DNA from: an uncultured Bacteriovorax sp. | GTDB lineage: Bacteria > Bdellovibrionota > Bacteriovoracia > Bacteriovoracales > Bacteriovoracaceae | Reading direction: 5' to 3' | Length of the DNA stretch: 6,557 nt | NCBI GenBank assembly: GCA_946482295.1 | Contig: CAMLRB010000200.1 | Coordinates: 1 to 6,557, forward strand | In this document: positions 5,084 to 6,557 of the stretch, one piece after another | How the letters are laid out: each line of letters starts with the position of its first letter | Position numbering within the stretch: the stretch's first letter is position 1 | Notes under the pieces: generated by a model | What the model saw: only the letters and a program-made list of their open reading frames with translations | Told to the model about the DNA's origin: nothing | Databases searched by the model: none | Made by a program: the position numbers and the translations under genes

Positions 5084-6178
5084 TTGTTTGGATTAGTTGT
5101 TCTCGTCCTTGCGAAACTTTTCAAAAAGAACCACATCGTAGAGGACATCACTCCTAGCGTTTCATTCATTGTGGCCGCTTATAATGAAGAAAGAATTATT
5201 CGTCAAAAAATACAAAATGATCTAAAGCTCAATTACCCAAAAGATAAAATTGAGATCATTATTGTGTCTGATGGTTCAAGTGATCGAACACCTGACATCG
5301 TTAAAGAATTTGCTGCTGATGAAATAAAAGGCATGCACAGTCCTCCTCGTCAGGGCAAAACAGCGGCCTTAAATAGGGCCATCGCTGAGGCCAAAAATGA
5401 AATTCTTATTTTTTCAGATGCTAACTCCATGTTTGAACCAGACGCTATCAGAAAGCTTGTAAGACATTTTGCGGACCCTAGTATTGGTGGCGTTTGCGGT
5501 AGAAAAAGTGTTTTGGAAAACTCAGAACGAAAAGCGTCGGGTGGCGACAATCTCTACTGGAAGTATGAATCAACTTTAAAACAGGCAGAATCAGATCTGG
5601 GTTCAATCCCAACTGCTGATGGTGAAATATTTGCAATGAGAAAAGAACTCTATCACCCAGTTGATGCAAAAATCATCAATGATGACATGGCCATTACTTT
5701 CGATATTCTTTCTCAGAAAAAACGAGTCATCTACGACAAAACTGCTGTGACTGTTGAAGAAGCTTCAATTTCACTCAAAGATGATTTTAACGTAAAGTCG
5801 AGAATGGTTTATGGTGGATTTCAAATCATGGCCCTCTTTAAGACAGAATTAAATCCTCTCACTAGCTTCTTCGGAGTTCAGTTCTTTTTTCACAAAACAC
5901 TTCGTTACTTGATGTGGGTACTTCTAGTACTCATTTTCATCACAAATCTTTTTTGCCTGAACATTCATCCTTTCTATAATATTTTCTTCTCACTCCAGGT
6001 TTTATTTTATCTTTTTGCACTCACTGGTTGGATCATGGATAAAACACAAACAAAAAAGTTTTTCCTTTTTTATCTTCCCTACTACTATTGCAACGTAAAC
6101 CTGGCAGCTTTCAAAGGTTTTGTTTTTTACCTCAAGCAGCGCTCAAATGTCGATGTCTGGAAAAAGGCAACAAGGTAA
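5084..6178 (+). CDS. Membrane-bound family 2 glycosyltransferase (canonical-start coordinates)
   Basis: TTG 5084 is the first standard start codon and gives 364 residues; the real protein is probably about 381 residues from ATT 5033. Numbered from 5084: an N-terminal hydrophobic helix (1-13, longer with the extension), then the GT-A domain with SVSFIVAAYNEE (25-36), VSDGSSDRT (61-69), GKTAALN (91-97), the metal-binding block FSDANS (D112, a DxD variant DAN), TADGEIFAMRKELY (177-190), INDDMAI (D200-D201, likely catalytic base region), and KSRMVYGG (238-245) in the place of the Q/RxxRW motif, here without Trp. Three helices follow (about 274-292, 297-317, 326-348). This plan matches processive-type or EPS GT2 enzymes that add sugars at the inner membrane from a cytoplasmic nucleotide sugar. 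The stop lies 2 bp before the next ATG. GT2 family is firm; sugar specificity unknown. Confidence 0.92.
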   Translation: MFGLVVLVLAKLFKKNHIVEDITPSVSFIVAAYNEERIIRQKIQNDLKLNYPKDKIEIIIVSDGSSDRTPDIVKEFAADEIKGMHSPPRQGKTAALNRAIAEAKNEILIFSDANSMFEPDAIRKLVRHFADPSIGGVCGRKSVLENSERKASGGDNLYWKYESTLKQAESDLGSIPTADGEIFAMRKELYHPVDAKIINDDMAITFDILSQKKRVIYDKTAVTVEEASISLKDDFNVKSRMVYGGFQIMALFKTELNPLTSFFGVQFFFHKTLRYLMWVLLVLIFITNLFCLNIHPFYNIFFSLQVLFYLFALTGWIMDKTQTKKFFLFYLPYYYCNVNLAAFKGFVFYLKQRSNVDVWKKATR

Positions 6179-6180
6179 TC

Positions 6181-6557
6181 ATGAATCAAGATCTCATTAA
6201 AAATGAAAATTTCATTGTTTTTGGTGAAGACTTTGCCCGTCATCCGCATGCTCTGGAACATTTATTAAGACCTTTTTTTGAGCACAATCAGTTTATCTGG
6301 GTCGAAACGATTGGACTGAGGTCTCCAAAATTTAATCTTTATGATTTAAAGAGAATTGCAGGTAAACTCGCTCAATGGTTTTTTAAGAGCAAAGAAGAAA
6401 GCATCGTCATTCCAAAAAATGTCGTTATCGTTTCACCCATGATGATCCCCTTTACTCAATTTTCACTCATCAGAAAATTTAATAAGTGGCAAGTCACAAG
6501 AAAAGTGAACGCTGTCTTACAAAACAAAAAAATTGAAAAACCTATCACAATTGCCTC
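6181..6557 (+). CDS. Glycosyltransferase-like protein, N-terminal part (runs off window)
   Basis: ATG 6181 follows the GT2 stop by 2 bp, with AAGG at 6172-6175 as a modest ribosome site. The 125 complete codons stay open to the right edge. The N-terminus IVFGEDFARHPHALEHLLRP (residues 12-31) followed by FIWVETIGLRSPKF (38-51) and a basic helix resembles the opening of exopolysaccharide glycosyltransferases of GT-B fold that begin with a FGEDWGRHPSS-like block and VNxIGLRxP; I know this pattern from EPS loci but cannot name a characterised member. The donor-binding half lies outside the window, so the call rests on the N-terminal pattern and on context among glycosyltransferases. There is no signal peptide or membrane helix in the visible part. 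Confidence 0.7.
   Translation, partial: MNQDLIKNENFIVFGEDFARHPHALEHLLRPFFEHNQFIWVETIGLRSPKFNLYDLKRIAGKLAQWFFKSKEESIVIPKNVVIVSPMMIPFTQFSLIRKFNKWQVTRKVNAVLQNKKIEKPITIA

Noticed and set aside
5350..5669. Two minus-strand frames inside the GT2 gene
   Set aside because: They are antisense to conserved GT-A motifs and carry no ribosome site or domain.
1..6557. tRNA, rRNA, CRISPR array, insertion sequence or toxin-antitoxin pair
   Set aside because: I looked for spaced direct repeats, transposase motifs, tRNA-like arms and small paired frames and found none that could be supported.

Overview
The window comes from an AT-rich bacterial genome (by eye roughly mid-30s percent G+C, Lys/Ile/Phe-rich proteins). 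A Sec-type signal peptide and a Wzz/Wzy-type polysaccharide locus point to a Gram-negative host. Gene style and composition would suit the Bacteriovorax/Halobacteriovorax side of Bdellovibrionota, but this is an impression: there is no rRNA or marker gene here to prove it.

Layout. Positions 1-1213 (up to 1273) are on the minus strand: a small exported protein (848-1213) overlaps by 23 bp the start of a calcineurin-like metallophosphoesterase that runs off the left edge (870 down to 1). At about 1214-1267 the strand switches in a compact divergent start region. From 1268 to the right edge all genes are on the plus strand and almost without gaps: an HEFGH zinc peptidase-like protein (1268-1855), a GT4 glycosyltransferase (1848-3011), a short Wzz-like chain-length/co-polymerase protein (3064-3813), a Wzy/WaaL-type O-antigen polymerase or ligase (3813-5024), a membrane GT2 glycosyltransferase (canonical start 5084, probable true start near 5033, end 6178), and the start of another glycosyltransferase (6181 to the edge). 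Overlaps of 8 bp and 1 bp and a gap of 2 bp argue for one transcript with translational coupling. The only real gap is 52 bp before the Wzz gene.

How it may work together. The glycosyltransferases would assemble a repeat unit on a lipid carrier at the inner membrane, the Wzy-like protein would polymerise or ligate it on the periplasmic face, and the Wzz-like protein would set chain length. Flippase, initiating transferase and export genes are not seen and presumably lie to the right. The exact glycan (O-antigen, capsule or exopolysaccharide) cannot be told from this piece.

Most interesting points: (1) the GT2 gene has no ATG/GTG/TTG where its N-terminal membrane helix begins, but has a Shine-Dalgarno-like GGGGG followed by an in-frame ATT; (2) a perfect 15-bp inverted repeat (1190-1204 and 1317-1331) brackets the divergent start region symmetrically; (3) a zinc peptidase-like gene leads the polysaccharide operon and is overlapped with it. 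Nothing here proves a wholly new system.
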